A program made the position numbers and the translations under genes. A stretch of DNA of 64,000 nt. It comes from Gp6-AA40 sp963742105. GTDB taxonomy: Bacteria; Acidobacteriota; Vicinamibacteria; Vicinamibacterales; UBA2999. This document shows positions 26,856 to 35,900 of the stretch, in pieces. Position 1 is the stretch's first letter; every line of letters starts with the position of its first letter. The notes below the pieces were generated by a model, which ran no database searches, was not told the DNA's origin, and was given only the letters and a program-made list of their open reading frames with translations. Location: contig CAVUKN010000007.1 in NCBI GenBank assembly GCA_963742105.1, positions 248,001 to 312,000 of the forward strand, given 5' to 3'.

Positions 26856-28095
26856 GGCCAACGGCCGACCGCCAGCGCGTGTGGCAGGAGCTCGACACGC
26901 TCGCGTCGATAACGGACGCCGATCCGCCGGCCGTCACGCGCATAGTCTTCAGCGAGACGGATCTTCGGGCGCGGCGGTTCTTCAAGCAGCGCTGTGCCGC
27001 GGCAGGGCTCGAGCTGCGGGAGGACGCGGTCGGGAATACGTTCGCGCGTTGGCAGGGATCGTCGCCGGAGCTGCCGGCCGTGGCGACCGGCTCGCACCTC
27101 GATGCCATTCCCAACGCCGGCCGGTTCGACGGCACGGTGGGCGTATTCGGCGGGCTCGAGGCCGTGCGAGCGCTGCAGGCGGCCGGCTTTCAGCCGCGAC
27201 GATCGATCGACGTCATCATGTTCACTTCGGAGGAGCCGACGCGGTTCGGGCTCGGGTGCCTTGGCTCGCGCCTGATGTCCGGGGTCCTCGACCCGCAGGC
27301 CGACGAGCGCCTCCGTGACGCGCGAGGGCGCGACCGCTCGACGATCGTCCGGCGACGGGCCGGATTCTCCGGATCGCTGGAGACGGTACGTCTGGGCGAG
27401 GATGCCTATGCCGGCTTCGTCGAACTGCACATCGAGCAGGGACCGGTGCTCGAGCGTGCCGGTGACGACATCGGCATCGTGACCGCGATTGCGGCGCCTG
27501 CCAGCTTCCGCCTGTTCATCGAAGGGGAGGGCGGACACGCCGGCGCCGTGCTGATGCCGGATCGGCACGACGCGTTTCTGGCGGCGGCGGAAATCGCTCT
27601 GATCCTCGAGTCGAGCGTGCGCGCGCTCGGGGCGGATCGACACGGTCGGTACGGTCGGCGTCTGCGAGGTGTTTCCGGGCGCCATCAACAGCATTCCGAG
27701 CCGGGTCCGGATTGGAGATCGACGTCCGGGACATCGACCCCGATCGCCGCAATCACGTGTTCAGACACACCGAAGAGGCGGGTCGCCTCGTCGCTGAACG
27801 GCGCGGTGTGACGGTGCGCGGTGAAGTCATCAACATGGATCCGCCGGCCACGTGTGCGCCGGAGATCGTCGAGGCTGTGGCCGGCGCGTGTGCGCGCCGC
27901 GGGCTGAAAGGTCAGCGGATGATCAGCCGCGCGTACCACGATTCGCTCTTCATGGCGCGCGTCGCGCCGACCGGAATGATCTTCATCCCGTGCCGAGGCG
28001 GCATCAGCCATCGGCCTGACGAGTACGCATCTCCTGACGCGATCGCCAACGGTGTCGAGGTGCTGGCGGACACGCTGGCGGTGCTCGCGTCGTGA
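26852..28095 (+). CDS. M20 amidohydrolase, probable ureidoglycolate hydrolase, two frameshifts
   Basis: Second M20 di-zinc amidase, about 415 residues. Metal motifs: TGSHLDAIPNAGRFDG, TSEEPTRFG (Glu-Glu), ELHIEQGPVLE, and a C-terminal RAYHDSLFMARVAPTGMIFIPC. The replacement of AGHDAM by YHDSLFM, and the following MIFIPC, are typical of plant-type ureidoglycolate amidohydrolase (UAH). Frame slips occur near 27635 and 27707; VGTVGVCEVFPGAINSIPSR and LEIDVRDIDPDRR bridge them. Its position after the ureidoglycine aminohydrolase supports the last step: ureidoglycolate to glyoxylate, CO2 and two ammonia. Not a urea-forming ureidoglycolate lyase. Confidence 0.82.
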
Positions 28096-28105
28096 GCGTC
28101 GACCG

Positions 28106-28151
28106 TAGGGCGGGCCTTCAGGCCCGCCTGCGAGGCTGAAGCCTCGCCCTA
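28106..28151. terminator. Three-way-junction repeat between convergent genes
   Basis: An outer 7-bp stem (TAGGGCG at 28106 paired with CGCCCTA to 28151) encloses two hairpins: GGCGGGCC-TTCA-GGCCCGCC and GAGGCT-GA-AGCCTC. It sits between the purine operon and the convergent TonB receptor gene, four bases before the latter's stop. A second copy with the same plan lies at 42536-42588. Likely a shared terminator. Confidence 0.72.
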
Positions 28152-28154
28152 TCG

Positions 28155-30745
28155 TCAGAACGTCATGTTCATGCCGACGTCGACGCGCCGCGGGTTGATC
28201 ACACTCGTCGGCTGGCCGTAGAACGGCGACGTGATCACGCCGCTGTAGCCGATGTAGTTGTGATGGTCGGTCAGGTTGCTGATGTTGGTGAACACGTTCA
28301 GCCGATATCGCGCCTGGCCGGGTGCGGCTCCCGGTGTTCCGCGCCGAGGACGAACGTGTAGGTGAAGCGGGCGTTGAGCGTCTGCTGTCCGTCGCCGCGC
28401 AGCGATCGCAGGCCGACACCGGGCGGCGATCGTTGACGATGCCGTCACCGTTGTCGTCGAAGCCGGTGGTCTCGGTGTAGACGCTGCCGCTGTTCGCATT
28501 CCACGTCAGCACGGTCGTGAGGTTTCGCAGCTGGTTGCCGGTCGCCACCACGTTGATCCGGTACGGGGCATCCTGTGGCGTCGGCCCCCACTCGTCCTCC
28601 AGGTTGCCGGTGGGCGGCGGGGTGAATGCATCGCTGCTGTTGCTGCGTGCGTGGACGAATGTATAGCCAGCCTGGATGTTCATGCGCCGCCAGCTCAAGC
28701 GCGCCTGCTGCGCCGCCGTCGACTGGGACGCCAGGCTGAGCGTGCTGTTCAGATTGAGCTCCTGCCGTCGCGCCTGCGCATCGGTGACGGCCGCGATCAC
28801 GTTGGCGTAGTTCGGATCAGGCCGCACGCCGTTCACGAGCGCGTTGCGATTGTCGCCGCGCGGCTGCTGATTCACGTCGATCCAGTTGTAGAGGATGTTG
28901 ACCCGCACCTTCGGTGACAGCACCTGGTCCAGGCCGACGCTGTAGCGGACGTTGCGCTGCAGATCGAAGTTACCGAGCTGGTACTTGTTCACCGCCGACA
29001 GTGTGCCGATGTCTCCGGGATCGGGATAGGCCGGATCGAGGATGATGAGCTCGCGCTGGCGCTCACCGTCGATGCGCAAGGTTCGTTCGTACAGCGCCGG
29101 CGGCATGAACACATGGAAGATGCCGGCACTGGCGCGAACCGTGGTCGCCCCGTTCGGGCGCGGCGCCCACGTCAGCCCGAACCGCGGATCGATCCCGCTC
29201 CAGTCGTCGACGTTGCTCTGCATCGAATACCGGATGCCGGGGCTCAGCGTCAGTCCCTTCAGCTTGATGTCGTCCTGGCCGTACACCGCCGCGCGCATCC
29301 AGAAGAACTGGACGCGCGGGTCGCCGACGACACGGGTGTAGAGCAGCGGCGTGCCGGCGGCGAACGCCTCGGGGCTGCTGAAGGTGTACGTGCCCAGGTA
29401 GTTGTTTGCCTGGATGTTCCGCGCCCAGTTGGCGTCGGACTGCAGCCCGAACCGCCACGAGTGGACGCCGCGCACGTAGTCCACGTCCGACGCCAGCGTG
29501 ACACCTTGAAGGCGCGTGTCCTGCCGCGTCTGCGCCCCGCCGGCATTGAAGGCGTCGAGGACGATGATCGTCGGCGCCTCGACCTTCGCGCTGAGATCAA
29601 GGTCCGTCTGCATGTAGCCGAAGCGGGTGTTCATGAACGCGCGTCGTCCCAGCGGTCCTGCTTCCTGGATCCGGATGTTGTTGTTCAACTGCCGGCCACC
29701 CCAGGCGCGCTCGGGCAGGTCGTAGTTGCCGACGCCGAGATTCTGGAGTTCCTGCCGGTTGAGGGAGTACGAGGCGCGCAGTGTCTGATCCTTCGTCATC
29801 GCGTGATCGAGAATCCCGTTCACGTTGAGGAACTCCCGCGGCGCCCGCAGACGGAGCGTTTGCGAGGTTGTGCCGTTGACGCCGGCAACGTTGACGATCG
29901 GCGTGCTGTACTGGTTCTGCCCGTTCACGTTGAGCGAGAAGCTCGTCTTGCCCTCGGACGAGCGCGCCACCGACATTGCCGCCGAACCCGCGTGACTGCT
30001 CGTCCGGTTTGCTGGTCGCGAACGGACTCTTCGCGGCCATCGCATCGTCGAAGAAGGAAAGGTTGAGACCGCCGCGAATCGGGCCGATTCCCGGCTGCGT
30101 GACCACGTCGACAAACGTGCTGCCGGGATCCGCCGATTCGGCCGCGAACTGATCACGGACGACGTGGATTGATTTGATCTGCGCCTTTGGCGGGAGTTGC
30201 TGCCCTTCGAAACTGTCGATGCGGATGATGGCGTCCGGGCCCGCCAGTTCCTGCAGCTGCCGCTGCAGTTCTGCCGGATCGTCGGAGAGCGCGTCGAGCT
30301 GCGACTGCGTCACTTCGTTGCCGAACTGGGACGAGCGGCGATCCGATGCGACGTCCTGGAGGTTGCGGCCGACGGTGACGGTCTGTTCGAGCCTGGCCAG
30401 CGGCAGCACCACCACGAGCTTCTGCTCGCCGGCACGAACGCGGATGTCGCGAAGCAGCCCCAGGTCGAAGCCCGGGAACTCGGCACGGACGCTGTAACGA
30501 CCGAGGACCACGCGCTCGAATACAGCGATGCCGTTATCGGCGGTGGTCGCGGTCGGCGTCGCCTGGGCCTGGGTTGGCGTCTCGAGCCCCATCAGCGTCA
30601 CCGTCGCGCCGGCGACGACACCGCCGGTCTGATCAACGACGGTGACCTGGACGCGGCCGTCGCGGGCGGTCTGCGCCTGCGACGGGATCGGGCGCAGGCA
30701 CACGAATAGCAGGAGGAGCGTGGGCACGCTCTCGATGAAGCGCAT
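28155..30745 (-). CDS. Oar-like TonB-dependent receptor, three frameshifts
   Basis: About 860 residues. Signal peptide (VPTLLLLFVCLRPIPSQAQ), then a carboxypeptidase-regulatory-like domain (VQVTVVDQTGGVVAGATVTL), a plug domain (VTQSQLDALSDDPAELQRQLQ, FEGQQLPPKAQIKSIHV) and a long outer-membrane beta barrel ending in a terminal Phe (RRVDVGMNMTF). Oar-like receptors of this size abound in Acidobacteria and import large or bound substrates. Frame slips occur near 29960, 28425 and 28335; the protein runs smoothly through each when one base is adjusted. ATG 30745 has GGAG about 10 bp upstream. The gene at 30764 is cotranscribed with it. Substrate unknown. Confidence 0.85.
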
Positions 30746-30763
30746 CTGAGACTCCAGAGGTGA

Positions 30764-31858
30764 CTACTTCGTCGCGAACTTCCGGGGATCGATCTTCGTG
30801 TTCAGGCGGAACCGGTCGAACGTGGTCTCTTCGGTCGTGTCCGCGCCGATGGCGCGGCGGATCCGGAAGGGGAGGACCAGGCCCTCCACGTTCCGGTAGT
30901 CCGCGTAGTACAGCCGATGTTCGACTGGCTTGGCCTGCGCCGAGCGACGCAGGTCATTGGTGGCCTTCGTGTAGGCATCCTTCTCCTCCTGCGACGCGCC
31001 GGCCGCAGGAGCAGCAGGAGCCGGCACGAGCACCGCGCCCGGCGGTACGTTGGCGGGCGGCGGCTGTCCCGGAGTGGTCAGGATGACGCTCGTCGGCGGC
31101 GCCTGCCAGCTCACCATGATCGGCAGGTGCGTGTCGTGATTGATGAACAGGCGTGCGGTGAAGCCGCCGTCGCCGCTGACATCAAGGACGTCGGCGGTGC
31201 CTTGCGGTGCCGCCGCCTGCGCGGCGAACGCGAAGGTCAGCGGATACGTCGGCAGCGAGTCGAGCCACAGTCCCAGCGAGAGCCGCGTAAAGTCCTGCTT
31301 CGCGGTCATCATTTGCGCCCGCTTCTGGGTGGCAAGTTGCTCGGGTGTTGGTGCGGCGGCTGGACCGCGTCCGCCCGCTGCTGCGGCGCCGGGCGCAGGC
31401 GCAGGTCCGGCCGGGCGCCCCGCGCCACCCGCGCGCGCCGGCTGCGCGCCCGTTTGTATCAGGTCCTCCCCGGCGAATCCGGTTGTCGTCGGCCCACTTT
31501 CTTCGGCGGGCACTTCGTCCTTGCGAACGTACTTGTCGGGGCGCTCGATGGCGATCTCGAATTCGATCGGGACGAGGTTGTTGCCGCGCACCCGTTGGGT
31601 GCGGCCGGTCGCGACCAACGTCTGCAGATTGGTCAGTTTGTCTCCGCCCATCGCCTGGCGAGCGTCGGCGAGAATCTGGCTGGCACGTTCCACGGCCTGC
31701 GGCGACGGCGGGGGAAGTGTTCCGCGTCCTTGCTGCTGCGCCGGCAGGCTTCTGGTGAGCGCCAGCGCAGTGGCGGCCACCAGCGCCGCCGTCAGCGCGG
31801 CTCGGCGTCGCGGCCGCCGCGCGCCGCCGATGAAGATGGCGTGTAAATAACTTTGCAC
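30764..31858 (-). CDS. Exported LolA-fold-like protein next to the TonB receptor
   Basis: About 364 residues: a basic N-terminus and hydrophobic helix (ALTAALVAATALALTRSLPAQ), then QILADARQAMGGDKLTNLQTLVATGRT and IEFEIAIERPDKYVRKDE, the half-barrel opening of outer-membrane lipoprotein-sorting-like (LolA/DUF-type) proteins. Central Ala/Gly/Pro linker, and a C-terminal YADYRNVEGLVLPFRIRRA ... TTFDRFRLNTKIDP that closes the barrel. Start uncertain: GTG 31858 chosen; ATG 31918 adds 20 unusual residues. It lies 18 bp upstream of the receptor gene on the same strand, so the two are probably one transcript. Confidence 0.68.
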   Translation of the reverse strand: MQSYLHAIFIGGARRPRRRAALTAALVAATALALTRSLPAQQQGRGTLPPPSPQAVERASQILADARQAMGGDKLTNLQTLVATGRTQRVRGNNLVPIEFEIAIERPDKYVRKDEVPAEESGPTTTGFAGEDLIQTGAQPARAGGAGRPAGPAPAPGAAAAGGRGPAAAPTPEQLATQKRAQMMTAKQDFTRLSLGLWLDSLPTYPLTFAFAAQAAAPQGTADVLDVSGDGGFTARLFINHDTHLPIMVSWQAPPTSVILTTPGQPPPANVPPGAVLVPAPAAPAAGASQEEKDAYTKATNDLRRSAQAKPVEHRLYYADYRNVEGLVLPFRIRRAIGADTTEETTFDRFRLNTKIDPRKFATK

Positions 31859-31978
31859 AGTAAAGTTAGTCCCTCGTCCACGCCGGCGTGAGAAACCGGA
31901 ACGGTCACTAAGACGCATCGATCGCCAGAAGGTTCCGTGCTGTCGATGTGTAAGACGTCACGCAGCGGATTTGGTTGA

Positions 31979-32035
31979 CGGGGGGCTGGTGGCTGGTAGC
32001 CGGTAGCCGGTAGCCCCGGTAGCGGAGCTGGTAGA
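31979..32035. repeat. GGTAGCCGGTAGC word-tandem repeat
   Basis: Repeated GGTAGC/CGGTAGC words in the 31919-32175 gap, upstream of the LolA-like gene. The rest of that gap (256 bp) holds no gene that I can support. Confidence 0.65.
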
Positions 32036-32175
32036 TCCGGGCGAGGCCTTGTTCGTGAATGGGATTGCTGTTCGGAACTGGACAGACGACTGCGTGCTGC
32101 AACTCCCGGTCACCAAGAGGTGATGAAGGCAGCGTGATCCCAATTGATCGGTCGAACCGATCCGTCGGGTCAAAC

Positions 32176-32310
32176 TCAGTCGGGAATCAGTGGGTCGATT
32201 CGATCGATCACGATCACTGACACGATCGCTTTGCGTTCTTCGACCTTCAGGCCCAGCTGATCCTGCAGCGCAGTGAAGAGCGGCGGTCCATTCGGATCGA
32301 CGCCGTTGGG
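32176..32310 (-). pseudogene. C-terminal remnant of a TIGR03435 family gene
   Basis: The 40 or so codons before the stop at 32176 read VDPNGPPLFTALQDQLGLK and end VSVIVIDRIDPLIPD. These match the end of the intact TIGR03435 protein at 33312-34145 (YDPNGPSLVTAVQEQLGLK ... VLVIDSAERPTED). Upstream of about 32310 the similarity stops and a short repeat block begins at about 32333. So this is the tail of a second copy on the opposite strand, the rest deleted. The breakpoint lies near the repeat. Confidence 0.75.
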
Positions 32311-32332
32311 TGCGCCCAGGCGGCCGCAATCA

Positions 32333-32428
32333 AAGTCAGAAGTGCGAAGTTCGAACTGCAAAGTAAGTACACAAGCACTTTGAACTTACTTCTACCTTTT
32401 GACTTCGCACTTCTCACTTGCAAGGCCG
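32333..32428. repeat. GAAGTGCGAAGTT-type inverted repeat
   Basis: AAGTCAGAAGTGCGAAGTTCGAA words on the left pair with TTTTGACTTCGCACTTCTCACTT words on the right, around AAGTAAGT...ACTTACTT. AT-richer than its surroundings. It lies at the breakpoint of the TIGR03435 remnant and 3' of the SRPBCC gene. Confidence 0.7.
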
Positions 32429-32431
32429 CTC

Positions 32432-33080
32432 TTAATTCCCGCGGCCACCACCTGGTGCGGCACCACCGGGAGCGGCGCCTCGGGCTGGCTGCGGTGGCAG
32501 CGTTCCGCCTTCGGCCAGGATCTTCATGTTTTCGAGCGCTCGCGTGAAGTTGGTCTTGCGGTTCTGGATGTCGCGCTCCTTCGCGGCATCGTCGCCGGGC
32601 ACCGTCGAGTTGTCGAGCATCAACGTGTACAGCAGCTTCGTCGTCGTTGGCGAGAGCGCGCGCGCTTCGAGTGTGCCGTGGTACATGTTGTACGGCTGAC
32701 CCTCGCGGACCGGTTGCGCGTACGCGTACCGAGTACTCGGTTTTGGCGACGAGGATTTCGAGGACCCGGCCGCCGGCCAGCGATCGTACCGCACCGAGCT
32801 CACCGTCCTTGCCCGACTGCATCGTGCAGGCAAGCTGCGGCAGCCACTCGCCGATGTCGCAGAACTTACCGACCCGCTTCCAGACATCCGCGACCGGCTT
32901 GTTGACGGTGATCTCCATCGGGATCGAGACGTAGTGCGGGTTCGGGATCTGCAGTGCTGCCGGCGCCGGCGCCTGCGCGTAGACCGCCAGGTCCGGACCG
33001 TTCGTGAGCAGCACGACCGCCGACGGCACGGTCACCAGGGCCAGCGCGGTTCCCGCGATCCAGCCGAAAGTCTTCTTCAT
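32432..33080 (-). CDS. Exported SRPBCC-family protein, one frameshift near 32722
   Basis: About 215 residues. Signal peptide (GWIAGTALALVTVPSAVVLL), then ISIPMEITVNKPVADVWKRVG-type opening, GEWLPQLACTMQSGKDGELGAVRSL and GRVLEILVAKTEY, the START/SRPBCC ligand-pocket fold. After a frame slip near 32722 it continues RYAYAQPVREGQPYNMYHGT and SPTTTKLLYTLMLDN. The tail is Gly/Pro/Ala-rich. Such exported single-domain SRPBCC proteins bind hydrophobic ligands; this ligand is unknown. ATG 33080 has a strong GGAGG 8 bp upstream. Confidence 0.75.
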
Positions 33081-33116
33081 TCAGAGGCCTCCAAGTTTGC
33101 GGCGGACAGTATACGG

Positions 33117-33268
33117 CGTCGCCAGTAGCCAGTAGCCAGTAGCCAGTAGCCGGTGGCTGGTAGCTGATAGCCGGTGGCCGGTAGCCGGTAGCTGGTGGCC
33201 GGTGGCCGGTAGCTAGCTGGTAGCTGGGGATGACGGCCACGAGCTACTAGCTACAGCTACCAGCTACC
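33117..33268. repeat. Long TAGCCAGTAGCCGGTAGCTGGTAGC array
   Basis: About 150 bp made almost only of variants of the 7-base word TAGCCRG, ending in an inverted stretch (GCTACTAGCTACAGCTACCAGCTACC). It fills the gap between the divergent SRPBCC and TIGR03435 genes, whose promoters must lie in or beside it. Confidence 0.85.
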
Positions 33269-33311
33269 ACCGGCCTGTCAACCATCCGGCCCATCTGCCG
33301 TCATACACCGT

Positions 33312-34145
33312 ATGACCAGACATGTTTCGGCGGCGATTGCCTTTCTGTTGTCCGCGCTCGCGGCCTTCGCGCAGTCCGGGCCGCAGCCGAAATTCGAAGT
33401 GGCGTCGATCAAGGTCAACAAGAGTGGGGAAGCCGGCGGCCGGTTCGGGGGCCGCCCTGAACAGATCGTGGTGACCAACTACACCCTGCGCGACATCATT
33501 CGCAACGCCTACGGTCTGCAGCGTTATCAGATCGTCGGCGGTCCTGACTGGCAGGCGCAGGATCGCTTCGACATCACGGCGAGAGCCCCCGAGGGAACGC
33601 CCCAGTCGCAACTGCTCGGAATGGTGCAGGCGCTGCTGGCGGATCGATTCAAGCTGCGCACGCATCGGGAAACACGCGATCTTCCGGTCTACGCGCTGAT
33701 CGTGGCGCGCAGCGATCGACGCCTTGGTCCGAAGATGCAGCCGGCGACGTTCGATTGCGCCGCGCTCGCAGCCGCGCGCAGCCGCGGTGAGAACCGGGCA
33801 CCGGCGCAGCCCGTTGGCGAGCGTCCGGTCTGCGGCGCACAAGCCAACCCGGGCCGACTGCTGGTCGGTGGCTACGCGATTCCTGAGTTCGCCCGCAACC
33901 TGTCGGGCTTCGCCGGTCGCCCCATCGTCGATCGTACCGGCCTGACCGGTGCGTTCGACTTCGAACTGCTTTGGACCCCGGACGAGCCTCCGCCTCCAGG
34001 TGTGACGCTGCCGCCTTGGTACGATCCCAACGGACCCTCGCTGGTTACCGCGGTTCAGGAGCAACTGGGACTGAAGCTGGACGCCACGACCGGTCCGGTC
34101 GACGTGCTGGTGATTGATAGCGCGGAGCGGCCGACGGAGGACTGA
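33312..34145 (+). CDS. TIGR03435 family protein
   Basis: 277 residues with a signal peptide (AAIAFLLSALAAFAQS). It follows the family pattern exactly: FEVASIKVNKSG, VVTNYTLRDIIRNAYGLQRYQIVGGPDW, RFDITARAPEG, MVQALLADRFKLRTHRETRDLPVYALIVA, LSGFAGRPIVDRTGLTGAFDFELLWTPDE and QEQLGLKLDATTGPVDVLVIDSAERPTED. The family is expanded in soil Acidobacteria (many copies in Solibacter) and has no known function. A truncated second copy lies at 32176-32310. Confidence 0.92.
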   Translation: MTRHVSAAIAFLLSALAAFAQSGPQPKFEVASIKVNKSGEAGGRFGGRPEQIVVTNYTLRDIIRNAYGLQRYQIVGGPDWQAQDRFDITARAPEGTPQSQLLGMVQALLADRFKLRTHRETRDLPVYALIVARSDRRLGPKMQPATFDCAALAAARSRGENRAPAQPVGERPVCGAQANPGRLLVGGYAIPEFARNLSGFAGRPIVDRTGLTGAFDFELLWTPDEPPPPGVTLPPWYDPNGPSLVTAVQEQLGLKLDATTGPVDVLVIDSAERPTED

Positions 34146-34175
34146 GCGATGGCAAGGCCGATGTCACGAGCCTGA

Positions 34176-34268
34176 CGGCACTGAGAACACGAAGGCGCGA
34201 TGTTCACGATACTGATATCGGTTCGTGTTCTTCGATCGCTTCGTGTGCTTCGTGCCGTTGTATTCGTG
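34176..34268. repeat. CTTCGTGTGCTTCGTGCC-type word repeat between convergent genes
   Basis: GAACACGAAGGCGCG words on the left pair with TTCGTGTTCTTCGATCGCTTCGTG words on the right. It lies between the TIGR03435 gene and the convergent esterase gene; same word family as 12610-12640 and 35795-35872. Confidence 0.68.
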
Positions 34269-34271
34269 ACG

Positions 34272-35769
34272 CTATTTGCAAGCAAAGTTCGCCGCGCTGT
34301 TGGGATCTCCGGAGCCCTTGTAGGTGGCGACCTGCGGATACGGGCACAGGATGCGGGTGCGATCGGGTTGGCCGTTGGTCAGGTGCGCGGCGGGAATGGC
34401 GTCTGGCGCCTTCTTCTGCTCGACCCACTGCTCGAGCGCCGCGACCATGTCGAAGCTGGCCGGACCGTCGCCGCCATTGCAATGGTTCATCCCCGGCACC
34501 ATGAACAGGCGATAGTTGTCCTTCACCTTCGGTCCCATCGCCTTCAGCACCTCCTCGTAGTAATTGGTGCTCGAGCCGGATGGAATCTGCGGGTCCGCCC
34601 ATCCGTGGTACTGAATCAGTTTGCCGCCGCGGGCGACGAATTTCTTCAGATCAGTGCTCTTCGCGTCGATGATTCCGTTCTCGGCCTTCGCCACCGCCGC
34701 CATGTCGGCGTCGTAGTTCAGCGTCTTCCAGTCCCACTGCGGGTTGGTGAACACCATGAACTGATAGAACTGCGTCGCAACGCCGAACGGCTGTTGACCG
34801 CCGAAGGTCGTCCACCCGAGCTCGCTGCCGACTTCGAGCGGCGTGTTGATGACTTGCTTCGTACGCGGATTCACCAGCGGCTGATAGAGCGCGCGCGCGG
34901 CCTCGACCTGCGCGGGCGTGAGACAGCTGTTGTTGTCCTCACCCGGCTTGCAGGCCATGACCTGCGGATCGAACTTGCAGGCGCGCGGGTTCTCGATCAC
35001 CTTGTCGGTGACGCCGTCATTCGCGTCACACGCCTTCAACGCTGCATCGTGGATCGCGGCGTGTTTGGCTGGAGGGATGTAGCTGCCTTCGTCCTTGTGC
35101 AGCGCCTGCGCGGCGTACACCGCATAGGCCGCGCGTCCCGTCGCGTTGAGCGCCGGCGCGCCGGCGACGATGCCGTCGAAGTCGTCGGGATACATCTGCG
35201 CCGCTTTCAACGCCTGACGTCCGCCGGCGGAGCAGCCGGTGAAATACGACAGCTTTGCCGGGCTGCCGTATAACGCGTTGATCATGCGACTTGGCAGTCG
35301 CCGTCATCTCGTGCACGGCCCGGTAGCCGTAATCGATCACCTTCTCTTTGCTCTGCATCCATGGCCCGGCACCGCCCTCGTGGCCGGTGTCGGTGCTGGC
35401 GGCGGCGTAACCGCGTCGCAGGGCAGTGGCCAACGCGTTCTGGTCGATATTGCCGTTCCAGCCACCATTACCGACCGCCTGGAATTTGCCGTTCCACCCG
35501 TTCGACGGCATCCAGACTTCGATCTTGATGTCGGAGTCCGCCGAAGGCTTCAGCGTGGCGGCCACGCGGCAGAACGCCGGCAGGTCGGCGAACGGGTTGC
35601 CCCCGCCGCGTCCGGCCGGCGCCGTGAACGCGCCAGCGGCGACCGACTGCGCGAGCGTGATCGTCGCGTTCGGAAAAGACGTTTTGGCCAGATCGTCACA
35701 GGATGCGGCGACAGCGGTTCGGGCCGACAGCAGCGTGACGGCCATGATCATGAGACCGGCCTTCTTCAT
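34272..35769 (-). CDS. Tannase/feruloyl esterase family hydrolase, one frameshift near 35290
   Basis: About 498 residues, secreted (MKKAGLMIMAVTLLSARTAVA). Alpha/beta hydrolase of the tannase family: GWNGKFQAVGNGGWNG, AASTDTGHEGG, nucleophile Ser in FTGCSAGGRQ, FDGIVAGAPA, cysteine pairs around CKPGEDNNSCL, acid Asp in YHGWADPQIPS and the catalytic His in VPGMNHC. Lid Ca-binding region present. The frame slips in TCGC near 35290; one base joins HEMTATAK to RMINALYG. It would cleave ester bonds of plant phenolics (gallate, ferulate), in keeping with a soil decomposer. GAGGAG site before ATG 35769. Confidence 0.88.
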
Positions 35770-35794
35770 AGATCTCCTCGGAGATAGAAGACGT

Positions 35795-35872
35795 TAGCCA
35801 CGGAGACACGAAGGCACGGAGGAACAAGTCAAAGCCTGTCTCCGTGTCTTCGTGCCTCCGTGGCCAACGTAC
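35795..35872. repeat. CACGAAGGCACGGAGG inverted repeat
   Basis: CCACGGAGACACGAAGGCACGGAGG on the left and CTCCGTGTCTTCGTGCCTCCGTGG on the right form a near-perfect long hairpin of about 24-bp arms. It lies between two minus-strand genes, the PQQ dehydrogenase upstream and the esterase downstream, so it may terminate the former. Confidence 0.8.
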
Positions 35873-35900
35873 GTGACACGTGGTAATCGCCTGCTCCGAC

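Noticed and set aside
27685..29160. Possibility that the TonB receptor is a pseudogene
   Set aside because: Both plug and barrel with the terminal Phe are conserved through single-base slips; indel error is simpler.
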